Shown here: positions 1 to 10,035 of the stretch, one piece after another
Numbering within the stretch: the first letter of the stretch is position 1
Layout: every line of letters starts with the position of its first letter
NCBI GenBank assembly: GCA_958510825.1
Contig: OY294044.1
Location: 86,846,895-86,910,894 of the forward strand
Direction of reading: 5' to 3'
DNA length: 64,000 bases
Source: Brachypterus glaber
Lineage: Eukaryota > Arthropoda > Insecta > Coleoptera > Kateretidae
Position numbers and translations under genes: made by a program
The notes under the pieces: model-generated
Told to the model about the DNA's origin: nothing
The model's database searches: none
Seen by the model: the letters and a program-made list of their open reading frames with translations, nothing else

Positions 1-1208
1 ATAACTTTTATTACACCATAATTTGCAAAATTAAAAATAAAAATGGACCTATCCGAGGGTTTTTGTGTTTTACTTCTAACTAAAAAGTTAATCGGGTGAT
101 TCCAGACTTAATGCACGCACTGTATACAGATTGACCGAAACAGATATTTCTATTGGTAAACTATTGTTTGTTAGTATATTAAACGGCGAGAAAAAAAAAA
201 TAAAAAATATTACTAAGGCAGAAGAGGAAAGTAAAATTTAAATTAGATTTTACATGCGAAGATTGGGTATCACAGCTAGTAAATATGTATAAAAACTCAA
301 TTTAATGTTTTCCAAAACATATTATGTAAGTATCTTATTATTGCATTAAAAGAACTGATGTTTGTTTGATTAATTCCTAAAACTAAATTCCCGTGCGAAT
401 AAAGGGTCCACTGCTAGTATATATGTATACCAGACGTAGTAAAAAATGTTGCAGATAAATATAAAATAGTCATTAAATATATCAGCATTTAGATTTCAAA
501 AATACAGGGTAGTATTATTAAACTCTGCGTTAATAAGTGGTTGGGAAATGAAATTTTGACAAACACTTATATCTTTAATATTTTGCCCAAAGCAATCCCA
601 TGGTCGTCCCATTATGAATTTTGGCACTTGGTTAAAGAAAGATCTACAGATTATTATATCTTTTTATTAAAAAAAATAAAGATGGCGTATTCTGGGATAA
701 TCGTCACCAAACATTGGCGACTTTGGTGACCATCACTAAAACCACTAAATTTTACATATCTTTAAAACATATTAAAACACAACAAAATGGCTTTAAAATA
801 ATTTTTTTTTAATCTGTATCTTTTAGCGTTACTGAGATAGAGCTGTTTATAAACAGGCTGTTTTAGTGACTTTTGCATTTTTGCATTTTTGGCCAATTTC
901 AAAAGGCCGTAAATAATGGCCAAAAAAATCTGAAAATTATATAAGTTCTTATTAAGCATACGTAGAGCAAGTAAACCAAAAATGATTAAAATCGAAGAAG
1001 TCGATGTCCAAAATTGCCCTTTTAGGGTCCTATTTGGCGTGGAATGAGCCAAAACCAAACCACATTTACCTGGGCAAAGTTGCAAGGTTTTACGGTACAT
1101 AATTATTATAGACCTAAAATTACTTACATTTTTTGTCAGCTTTGTTAACTTTTGCATAAACTAACCTTTATAGATTAAAGTTTGGAAATTTGTTAGCAGT
1201 TGACCCCA
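1..1208. other. Non-coding A+T-rich stretch with two Helitron-like 3' ends
   Basis: No coding signal is convincing here; the open frames at 541-729 and 762-1157 resemble nothing and have biased, low-complexity composition. Two short stretches end in CTAGT just after a small GC-rich segment: GCGAAGATTGGGTATCACAG before CTAG at 276-279, and CCGTGCGAATAAAGGG before CTAG at 414-417. That is the form of Helitron 3' termini (CTRR followed by T). No matching 5' TC terminus or Rep/helicase coding was seen, so these could only be remnants of non-autonomous copies. Confidence 0.35.
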
Positions 1209-1210
1209 TA

Positions 1211-1633
1211 CACGGAAAAAAATATATAGCTAGGAGCGCTATAACACACATACCAAGCAAATTATAATCGCTTATTATATAAATACAAGGCTTTCTCTTA
1301 CAATTATGGCAGTCAGTGTAAAAATGTATATGAAATACTTTAATTGTTTAGTGAATAATAAAATATAACAAATAGTATGGCATTTATAGCTTAAATAGAT
1401 TTAATTATTGTCCGTGCTAATAATTTTTATAATATAATAAAATTTCTGTAAATTTATAATAGTGCCTGTAATAAATATAATCGTGTCTGTAATATATATA
1501 ATCGTTTCCAATTTATTTTTAACATTATTAGTTATTGTGTCCCTTATAATCTATAGCTTAAATCACTATAATTTGCCACTGTTACCAAATATCTTATAAT
1601 GTATTGCGCAGAGCCCACTAATTTCTTTCCGTG
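1211..1633 (+). mobile_element. MITE family 1, copy 1 (CACGGAAA termini, TA target duplication)
   Basis: The 423-bp segment begins CACGGAAA and ends TTTCCGTG, with TA on both sides (1209-1210 and 1634-1635). Nearly the same sequence lies in the opposite orientation at 4476-4899. TIRs plus a TA duplication are typical of Tc1/mariner-type MITEs. There is no coding capacity. Confidence 0.75.
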
Positions 1634-1635
1634 TA

Positions 1636-2439
1636 ATAGGGTAATTCTTTTTTAAAATATATATGATACTTTCAACTAATGTATGATTTGCTTGCAATTG
1701 TTTATTTAGTTTATATTTATAAATATTATTATAAGTATTAAAAGCAAATAATAGACTGCGTATTTATTTTTCGTTTAGTAGTGCTTCTGTAGTTGATTTT
1801 AACGGGTAACCTCATAATAATTGGGGAGTTGCATTTTATCAAGTTATAGGGAAAGAATTTAAAAATAAAAAGGGCATCACTACCTTTTATGGCGATTTAG
1901 GGATAAGTGGTAAGGTCAAGTTGGTTAAGTGGGCCATAGGGGTATATTTAAATCTTCCCTCCAATATAAGACAGTTAACCAACTGGCTTCTCGCTGGAAT
2001 GTTTTGAATGCAAGATCGCACAAAATTTGACCTCTTCTCTTCCCCGCGCATCACATTGCAGGTGTCAGTTAATAAAATGTAGACATTATATGTATAGGGG
2101 TATTTCTATGAAAATCGGTTAACTTCATGTTATGTACATATATTTAGAATTCTATCAGACGTATTTAATAAATTTGACTATTATTTATCAGCTAAATACA
2201 AGTACCATCATTTTCATAGAAAACGCTCACATCACAGAACCCTGAGGTACCCCAACATTTTAAATTTTTAGTTGTGGTATATGTAGTTTACTAAGATTGA
2301 CACTGACATTTTCCGTAATAATTAAGTAAGGTTAAAGTACAGTCTATATTATATAGTGCAAGTCCTGTAACTGTCTTTAAACATATATGCTTATAAGCAA
2401 AAAGGTTAACAAATTTTATTATAAATGATATTAATACAG
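1636..2439. other. Non-coding stretch, no gene seen
   Basis: A+T-rich sequence with frequent stops in all frames. No recognisable domain, RNA gene or clear repeat border was seen. Confidence 0.5.
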
Positions 2440-2445
2440 TATGTC

Positions 2446-2715
2446 TCCAGATAGAGTTACAAAGAGGAATTTATTTTTTATTTTTTATTTGATCTCAAAA
2501 AAAGTCACTCTTTATAACTTGCCCTGCTTGATTTTAAACTCCCAAAACACTATAGTGTTTATAAGCGCTTTTTGTACAACTCTTACGGTTCATGGGATAA
2601 TGTTTTTTTCTTCAAAATAGTGTCTTCAAAAATATAAAGAAAAAAAAACATCATCAAGAGTGACTTATTTTAAGTTATCAAAAATAAAAAAATCTTCTTT
2701 GTAATTCTAACAGTT
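2446..2715. mobile_element. Inverted-repeat segment next to the Tc1-like remnant
   Basis: The stretch AGAGTTACAAAGAGGAATTT near 2453, with the following GTCACTCTTTATAAC, recurs inverted at about 2650-2712 (AGAGTGACTTAT...CTTCTTTGTAATTCTAAC). The arms are roughly 65 bp around a loop of about 130 bp. The inner arm overlaps the 3' end of the transposase remnant, so this is probably the terminal part of the same transposon. Confidence 0.5.
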
Positions 2716-3065
2716 GGTTTGTGTAATTTGGTGTAATTTTTGCGTGCCAAGCCTCAATGATGGCCTGTCGTAATTCTTCAGCATTATGACCCAGGAAAGT
2801 TAGTTTCTTCCCTCGCTCTGATTCCGGTATGGAAAGGGTTTTCCCGCAGATAATTCATTAATTGCATATCTTCTTCTGCACTACTTATTCTACTTCGAAC
2901 AGAACCCCGCTTTCTGCTAATCTGTCCAGTTTCCTCAAGTTTTTTCTTTGCTCGCATTATAGTGCTGTTTGCAACATTTAATTCAGTGGCTATTTCACGT
3001 ACACTTATCCCGTCATTTATTCTTGCTGTTATAATACATTTTTGATAATTTGTAAGCTGCGGCAT
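2699..3065 (-). pseudogene. Tc1-like transposase remnant with internal deletion
   Basis: The open frame 3065-2784 encodes a helix-turn-helix N-terminus: YQKCIITARINDG, then VREIATELNVANSTI, then a basic stretch and LRENPFHTGIRAREETNFPGS. This matches the DNA-binding half of Tc1 transposases. Right after NFPGS the frame stops. In a shifted frame the DNA goes straight on to HNAEELRQAIIEAW and ITPNYTNQLLELQRRF (to about 2699), which resembles the extreme C-terminus of the same family. The whole DDE catalytic core is missing, so this is a non-autonomous deletion derivative and cannot be catalytic. Its terminal inverted repeats are only partly clear. Confidence 0.7.
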
Positions 3066-3254
3066 AACTAATGTGAATTATTTTGACAAGTAATGTCATA
3101 ATAATATTTGACAAATAAATGTCAAAGAGACCTTGATAAAGTTCAATATAATCTGTAACATTTTTAGGTGTAAGCGTTTATTATGAAAACGATGGTACTT
3201 GATCGTCCTAATAATTAATTAAGATTATTTTAAAATTCGTCCTTACTTACTTAA

Positions 3255-3745
3255 AATATCAGTCCCTTGTCATGTTACCATTACAATTATTAACAATTAG
3301 ATGGTTATATTTTTAAAATTATAAGGTTTATACAGTCGTTTTACTTAATTATTTTTAAGGATACTCCCTACAGTGTTAAGAATCAATTAATTTAAATTCT
3401 AATATATTTTTTATCAGTTTTTTTCAAGTTAAAGTAGGGTACTCAAGATCGGGTGTCAGTCCCTTGGCACATGTTAAATTTCAAAATTTGCGTTTTTTTG
3501 CAGCGCTCAAAAATTTATAGTCTATTCTCTATAAACGAACGACTTAAAGTTAGCAGTAAACACCATTTGTTGCGGGTCAGTCATTTCGAGTTTAGTGCTA
3601 GAAACGTACTTGTGTTGAGAACACGAGGTGGTAACGGTCAATATATCAGTCCCTTGGTGAGTAATTCTGTAATTTATTGGTAATTGTTTTTGATTAATTT
3701 TAATTTAACTTTTTTTCATCAGCCCTTTTCTTCAGTCCCTTGGTC
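3255..3745 (+). repeat. Four spaced copies of the motif CAGTCCCTTGG
   Basis: TCAGTCCCTTG(G) recurs near 3260, 3457, 3647 and 3733 in otherwise unrelated A+T-rich sequence. The three copies from 3457 on share all eleven bases; the one near 3260 has T in place of the final G. No gene is associated. Confidence 0.5.
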
Positions 3746-4235
3746 GTGAAAAAGACAAAAATTGATGTCGATAGATCTCGACGCGCTGATTCCAAAAATA
3801 TAGGCACATAATACCCTCAGATTAATATTTTGGAAAACATGAGCGAAATAAAATTGCCAAAAAAAAAAATTACTGTGTGGCATAAAAAAATCATATAAGT
3901 GTCTGTTCCTTTTAAATACATTATAACCAACTCGTTTTGCATTAAAAATGTTATGAAAACCATGTGACTCAAATTTATCTGAAAAGTTACCCAACTCATA
4001 GAAGTACCCATACTCGTACCCATAGGTAGTACACAGTTTTAAAATTTTTGGATGCCAAACGTTTTGTAGCAATTGACGTTGAATTGTGAATAAAAACAAC
4101 GCCATACAAAACTACAAAATTAATTTTTTGTTTAGTATCAAAAACTAAATTAAATACCAATTAGTGCGTTCAATGGAAACAGAAATTCTTACCAAAAGCT
4201 GTCAAATCACTACTGAACGCTGTGATCAGTTTCGA

Positions 4236-4395
4236 TTGACAGATGTGGAGCTTATTTTCAAAACACAACAAGTCCTTTTGGACTTGTTCCGTTTTGAAAA
4301 TGAGCTAAGGTAAGCTAATCTAAGCTTATTTTCAAAACGCAACAAGTCCAAATGGACCTCTTGTATTTTGAAAATGAGCTCCACAGATGTAGCTG
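4236..4395. repeat. Tandem hairpins nested in a larger inverted repeat
   Basis: Two adjacent units of about 70 bp are each self-complementary: GCTTATTTTCAAAAC...AACAAGTCC followed by its inverse, ending GTTTTGAAAATGAGCT. The outer ends (TGTGGAGCTTATTTTC and GAAAATGAGCTCCACA) are also inverted, so the segment can fold as two small hairpins or one large one. Non-coding. Confidence 0.65.
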
Positions 4396-4475
4396 GAATC
4401 ATTCCTTATCAGCCTTTTAAGGTAATTAATTTTGATTAATTTTATAAAAGTGCGGGATTGTACTGTTTATGTGTA

Positions 4476-4899
4476 CACGGAAAGAAATTAGTGGGCTCTG
4501 CGCTATACATTATAAGATATTTGGTAACAGTGGCAAATTATAGTGATTTAAGCTATAGATTATAAGGGACACAATAACTAATAATGTTAAAAATAAATTG
4601 GAAACGATTATATATATTACAGACACGATTATATTTATTACAGGCACTATTATAAATTTACAGAAATTTTATTATATTATAAAAATTATTAGCACGGACA
4701 ATAATTAAATCTATTTAAGCTATAAATGCCATACTATTTGTTATATTTTATTATTCACTAAACAATTAAAGTATTTCATATAAATTTTTACACTGACTGC
4801 CATAATTGTAAGAGAAAGCCTTGTATTTATATAATAAGCGATTATAATTTGCTTGGTATGTATGTTATAGCGCTCCTAGCTATAATTTTTTTTTCCGTG
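4476..4899 (-). mobile_element. MITE family 1, copy 2 (inverted relative to copy 1)
   Basis: The 424-bp segment begins CACGGAAAGAAATTAG and ends TTTTTCCGTG, flanked by TA at 4474-4475 and 4900-4901. Internal sequence is almost identical to the reverse complement of 1211-1633. A few substitutions and one indel separate the copies, suggesting recent amplification. Confidence 0.75.
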
Positions 4900-5304
4900 T
4901 ATTTCCAACCTCAAATTGTGGTTGTGACAAGTGACAGATATTAGCCTTTCAGCAGTTTGATAGAAAAACTTATGATTTGATGACTTTTGATTAGTGTTGC
5001 TGTTTCCATTGAACGAATTAGATTTTAAATCGGGGTAACTGGATCATCTTGGAAAAAAATTAAAAATATTTTTTTTATCAAAATGCTAGTATCCCAACGC
5101 CCTAAAACGTAAGTGGTCCATACATCAATACTATTGGTTGATTCAATAGGTAGAAAAGTTAGTTTAAAAGGGCTATCTTTGTTACTTACAACTGAAGTTG
5201 TGCGTTAAATATCACACGATGTAAAACGGGGGCCAGTTAACTTAACAACTTAACCTTAATAGAACAAAAAAATAAAATAAAAATACTGCTGCCAACAAAA
5301 GAAT

Positions 5305-5353
5305 ACAAAATACACAATCAAAGTATTATGATACTTTGATTGTGTATTTTGTG
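5305..5353. repeat. Hairpin with arms of about 22 bp
   Basis: ACAAAATACACAATCAAAGTAT is followed after a very short loop by ATACTTTGATTGTGTATTTTGT, its exact inverse. It lies just after a CTGCTGCCAACAAAAGAAT segment that recurs in variant form near 46030, 46965 and 63235. Confidence 0.7.
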
Positions 5354-5499
5354 TATCTATAGACAAACAAATCCAAATTTGAAAAGTAAATTAGTTTACA
5401 AAACCTTTAAATAAATTTTTCTCATGTGATTACATTATTGGTATTTAGTTCAGCTCCAAAAAATTTTGGAACGCTTTTTTGAAACAACTCAGAACCTAT

Positions 5500-6083
5500 T
5501 ATACTCCTCGCAGCTTCACAGCAGAGAAATATATTTACTTAGGACCCAAAAAAAAAGAAAAAAAAATGTCAAAAATGAAAAAATATACCTCGAAATATAC
5601 CAAAGTTTGTACAATTATAAATCACTTTTAAAAATGTCCGTCCGTCCGTCAGTTGGTAAGGAAACGAAGCCTATAAAAATTGAATTTCTTCAAAAATATG
5701 AAAGTTATGCGGGGCTAAATATTTTTAAAAATCGAAAATAGTTAAAGAAAATCTACGATCAACTTAATTTTTTAAGAAAAATTACTTTAATAAAAAAGAT
5801 CAATCGTACCAAATCAAAAAAAAAAAAAAACAAAAAACAATAAACAATAAAGTTCTAGTGGGCTAAACTTTTAAAAAAATAGAAAAAAAATAGAAAGAAA
5901 ACTGCGATAAAAGTTTTTTCTGCAGGAAAATATACTTTTATAAAACATTCAGTCATACCAAATTTAAAAACAATCCATTTGAAAACAAAAAGTTAGAGAG
6001 GGAGCTACTTCTACGTTAAAAGTTAAAAATATCCCAATACAATAATATTTAGTTTAAGCCACTTGCAACTGCGAGGAGTATAC
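5500..6083 (+). mobile_element. DNA element family 2, copy 1 (TATACTCCTCGCAG termini)
   Basis: The segment starts TATACTCCTCGCAGCTTCAC and ends with its inverse, CTGCGAGGAGTATA. Inside is a GTCCGTCCGTC run and A-rich sequence. A second copy in the same orientation lies at 21626-22232. The open frame 5466-5741 across the left end is low-complexity and is not a gene. Confidence 0.65.
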
Positions 6084-6239
6084 TATAGAATTCGAGCAGT
6101 ACTTATCTTCGCTGCTTGTTATATTTTAAATACGCTATGGGGGGGGGGGAATGGCCAGAAATGCATAGTGTGCCTTTTAGGCAAGTGCCCCTCTACTGTC
6201 CCCCACCCCCCTCGTAACGCATCGTAAAGCTAAGCACCA

Positions 6240-6560
6240 CCCAGTCCGCACAAATTCATGGCAGGTACATAGCAGGTACATAACCACTGTTCTATGTGAT
6301 GTTGCAGCCATGTAGTTTTTATAGTCCATGTACAGTCCTTGGACTTTAACAATTCCGCCTCAAATTATGTATCAGGTACATAACATGTAACATATCAGCT
6401 ACATACCAGGTACATAACATGTTATATAACTTTTGCAATATGGATGAGAGGTATCAGCCATGTCATTTTTATACTCGTTGATATGTAGCAGAAACATACC
6501 AAATACATCATAAGTTATCCCTTGCCATATGGATGAGAGGTATTTAATACATTAAAATTA
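6240..6560 (+). repeat. Dispersed short repeats of the type CAGGTACATA
   Basis: GCAGGTACATA(G/A) and variants (CATATCAGCTACATACCAGG, TAACATGTAACATA) recur many times, together with two copies of ATATGGATGAGAGGTAT. The GATGTTGCAGCCATGTA stretch recurs as GATGTTGCATCCATGTA near 9408. No coding. Confidence 0.5.
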
Positions 6561-6929
6561 TATGGGTGATATGTAACATGGATGTTTAAATTTGTGTGCC
6601 ACTTACATATTCGAAATCTAAAGTCGATATCTACAGCGTCCGGTCTAAGTCTTAATTTTGTTTATTTTGCAAAAATAAAAATATATCTTAAACTAACACT
6701 CGGTTGTCCTGCCAGGTATACATACAAAAAATTAAAACTACATATTACATATTCTGAATAATATATATTTTAAAAATGGTGACTGTTTGTACATTTTTTT
6801 TAAAACGTATAATAAAATAAACATATTCTGAAAAAAAATTTTTTAAAATTAAAAAAAAAACGTAATAATGCAAAATATCGAGGGGTAAATCTCATACAAA
6901 CTCGCGTACACCAAATTTTGCATTACCCA

Positions 6930-7015
6930 AGATTTGGCAAGATTTCGCGGGATTTGGCAAGATTTCGCGGGATTTTGCAATATTTTGCGGGATTTCGCAA
7001 GATTTCTCGCAAATT
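6930..7015. repeat. Tandem repeat of about 17-20 bp (AAGATTTCGCGGGATTTGGC)
   Basis: Four to five imperfect units of GATTTGGCAAGATTTCGCGG follow one another. Related units occur at 7912-7975. A reverse-strand open frame across it encodes only a repetitive peptide (NLAKS, KILQNPAKS) and is rejected as a gene. Confidence 0.65.
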
Positions 7016-7142
7016 CTAAAAAAGAAACTAAATAATTCATTTTACATTTTCAACTATAATATACTTAGTATATATATTATACGTTTTTGCGTTAATTACA
7101 TACAAAAAAATAATTCATTCAAAATCTCTAAGAATAAAATAA

Positions 7143-7422
7143 ATACAGCGCCACACAAAAAAAATGGAACTCCAACGGACTCGACTAGTCAATTCCTATA
7201 TATTTTGAGCCGCTGAATGCGAATCTGCAGTCGAAATTTAAAAGTTTTTAAAAAGACCTCAAAAAACCTAGCGAAAAAGTACAAAAAGGATGTTTTTTTA
7301 AGTTTATTTTGAAAATGGGACCCAATTTTTAAACTCCGACTCGGATTCAGTGGCTCAAAATACATAGAATTTGCCTAGTAGAGTCTGTCGGAGATCCAAC
7401 TTTAGTTTGTGTAGCTGTGATA
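7143..7422. mobile_element. MITE with TIRs of about 60 bp
   Basis: The left end ACAGCGCCACACAAA...GGAACTCCAACGGACTCG and the right end CTGTCGGAGATCCAAC...TTTGTGTAGCTGT are inverted partners. The match continues inward to ATATATTTTGAGCC and GGCTCAAAATACAT. No coding capacity. Confidence 0.65.
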
Positions 7423-7552
7423 TTAATAAAACATTTTTTACAACTTTTCCACCAATATTACCGCGTCTTACTGAAATATGACATAAGTAGTACTTCTGGT
7501 GTACCACACCTATAATATGGATGCTTTTGTTTCGGCAGTTTAAGAGTTACAA

Positions 7553-7893
7553 TATGATGTTAACCTATGCTACTGAGAGTAGCCGGTGAGGGAACATTCA
7601 AGTATTACATAACTCAATTGTACTAAAATTCATACACTTCATACCCCGGCTCTCGCGTTATTATAGATTATAGAGATTTCATATTTTGGTTACCCCCCTA
7701 ATAGGGGGTGTGTTAGGGGGGTAGCCAAAATATGAACTCTCTACAGCCTTAAATAACGCGAGAACCGGGGTATAAAGTGTATTAATTTTGGTACAATTTG
7801 CGTAACATAATACTTGAACGTTCCCTAATACACGTGGTACCAATGTAAAAAAATACCGAGAGTTGCTGGTGACTCTCATGGTAGCCAACGTGT
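7553..7893. mobile_element. Foldback MITE of about 340 bp
   Basis: The two halves are inverted copies of each other. CTACTGAGAGTAGCC, GAGGGAACATTCAAGTATTA, CATACCCCGGCTCTCGCG and ATTTTGGTTACCCCCCTAA are mirrored by TTAGGGGGGTAGCCAAAAT, CGCGAGAACCGGGGTAT, TAATACTTGAACGTTCCC and GACTCTCATGGTAGCC. The GGGAACGTTCAAGTATTA block is also the terminus of another MITE at 23105-23209. Confidence 0.7.
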
Positions 7894-7911
7894 TAAATAT
7901 TTAAAATATCG

Positions 7912-9227
7912 GGGAATTTCGCAAGATTTCGCGAGGGTTGTACACAAGATTTCGCAAGAGATTTAGCTCGCAAAATACATTTAGAACAAGTTTTAGTTTT
8001 CTTCCAGTACACTCAGCCTTTTACAGTAGGGATCCCAACTCCTTGAGGATAAATAAATATAAAAAGTACATCTCTTTTTCATCAAAGCTGTCACATAGAA
8101 CCTGATAATTCTCAGCAAACGGCTTACCCATGAATATAGATTAACATACCACAATGACTTCAAATGTTCTCCATTTATTTTATCTGTTCGTTTTTATAGG
8201 TAATAGGTACCTTTTTTGCAATTAATTGGGAAACATTTTTTGTGTTGGGATGCATCATCCATCCCATGGGATGTCACTGACGTCATCATTTCCAACAAAC
8301 GACACAACTGCATATTCCATTTTACTAAAAAAGTATAATCCATTATAATTTGAAATCTTATTTTGAGGTTAATTTTAAAAAAAGTATTACGATTATGTAG
8401 ATTATAAAACTTGAATAAACTAATAATTAGTTTTATTACTAACCTATCATAAAACACTCTTCAAAAAATAGCTTTTGCAAACACAAAAACACTATTTCCA
8501 CAACGATTAATTATGACGCCATACTCTACTACTATCACAGAACACCCACTACTATAATTTGACCAATAATTGGTCAATGGATGTATGCTAGATTGCTTGG
8601 CGGGAACTTCAAAATTCTAATTTCTATTTCCATTGAAATCACATCTCTGATTTCTGTATTTTACAAGATATTACATAATTAGTTATACCACGAATGCGGA
8701 AACTCGTATTCCACGCTTATGGGAATTTGTCGATTTCCAAAATAACTTTAAAAATTTAGTTAACTTATTTGTGAGATTTATCCGAGCCGAACCAAACTGA
8801 GTTTTAAACAAGCATATTAAAAAAAATCATAAAAAATTAAAAAAATATGTTTTTTTTAAGATTTTTGAAAAACGAAAAATTATTGAAAAAAATATAAATT
8901 AAATTTTTCAAAAAAAGTTTTCAAAAAAACTTTTTTTTCAAAATTTTTAATTTTTTTTATTTGTTTTTGTAGAATTGATTTTTATAATAAAAGTAATTTT
9001 TCCTGAAAAAAATACGTTAATAGGAATATTCTTTCAGCTTTTTTCGATTTTTTTTAAACTTTATCCCTCCATAACTTTTTTGTTTTTGGTGGGATTACTT
9101 TCAAAAATAATAGGGATCTTCACCTCGGACAACTTGATTATTCCTGAAAATTTCAAGTCGTTCGGATTATTATTAACCTGTACCTACATATGGTGAATTC
9201 ATAACATTTTATGTATCATACCATATA
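7912..9227. other. Non-coding stretch, no gene seen
   Basis: A+T-rich sequence with long homopolymer-like runs at 8815-8960. The open frames 8194-8457 (-) and 8975-9196 (+) show no domain and are rich in F, L and I, as expected from T-rich DNA. Confidence 0.45.
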
Positions 9228-9412
9228 TATGATACATAACATGCAATATTGCATGTTATGTATCATACATATGTATGTTACATCTTATGTAATATGGCAC
9301 ATGCAACTTAAAAAATCTTTCTATTATAGGGCATGTTATGTAGCATACATATGTATGTTACGTCTCATGTAATATGGCACTTGTTACCTAAAAAATCTTT
9401 CTTTGTGATGTT
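9228..9412. repeat. Perfect 40-bp palindrome followed by an 80-bp tandem repeat
   Basis: TGATACATAACATGCAAT is immediately followed by ATTGCATGTTATGTATCA, a palindrome of about 40 bp centred near 9248. Two 80-bp units follow (about 9253-9332 and 9333-9412). Each carries ATGTTATGTA(T/G)CATACAT and ends near AAAAAATCTTTCT. Confidence 0.7.
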
Positions 9413-9429
9413 GCATCCATGTATGTGTG

Positions 9430-9800
9430 GACTGGGCACCTCCTTTCTCCTAACTGGGTTACGTTTAAAGTATAATTTCTTATTCAATATAATACTCACA
9501 ATATTTATTTTTTACGTGGATAATAAAGAGCGTTACGTAATGTAGCGTCTTTTCTCCTTCCAAGCTCGTAACACACGTAACACTAAGCACTACCCCTGAC
9601 CCTAATTGTGTTACATTTTTAAATTATAATCCCATATTCCAAATTTATTTATTTTCTTGGATAGTAAAGAGCATTACGTAACGTACATCTGTCTCCCTCC
9701 CCCTTGGTAACGCATCGTAAGCACTACCCCTTCCTCCTAAGTGCGTTACGTATTTTAAAGATGATCCCTTATTTAAATTTATTTTTTACGTGGATAATAT
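9430..9800 (+). repeat. Tandem repeat of about 140 bp containing GTTACGTAA
   Basis: Two and a half units share TACGTGGATAATAAAGAG, GCGTTACGTAA, CTCCTTCC..GTAAC and AAGCACTACCCC. Comparable sequence in inverse orientation lies at 59920-60190, upstream of the proline-rich gene. Here it ends about 170 bp before the start codon of the PP2A-A-like gene. Confidence 0.6.
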
Positions 9801-9969
9801 TTATTTTAATTAAAATATGACTATTAATTATAAATTGTTTGTTTTTAAATGATAAGATAAATCGGTTTACATGTTGTAAATGTTTTTTGTTTAAACTGTA
9901 TTTATTATAAATTAGTAGTTAGCTTGTTAGCAGTGACGAGGGATAATAATTAAAAAATATTTTCGAAAA

Positions 9970-10035
9970 ATGGAAGATGAGGAAACTAGTGAAATAGAAC
10001 GTTTTCAAAATGCAATGACCGATGATAATTTAGAG
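9970..10035 (+). CDS. Exon 1 of the PP2A-A-like gene
   Basis: Twenty-two codons begin at ATG 9970 (context GAAAAATGG) and end TTAGAG at a GTAAGT donor, phase 0. The peptide reads MEDEETSEIERFQNAMTDDN, then LE. Joined to exon 2 it gives ...DDNLEVQIESIRKLPAF, which aligns with the start of the PP2A A subunit (family: ELRNEDVQLRLNSIRKL). No candidate first exon lies nearer to exon 2. The match is short, but phase, donor and homology agree. Confidence 0.8.

Noticed and set aside
762..1157. 131-codon minus-strand frame
   Set aside because: No domain, no splice context, composition as expected from A+T-rich DNA.
3719..4105. 128-codon minus-strand frame
   Set aside because: Phe/Tyr/Ile-rich, overlaps another frame on the same strand and shows no recognisable domain.
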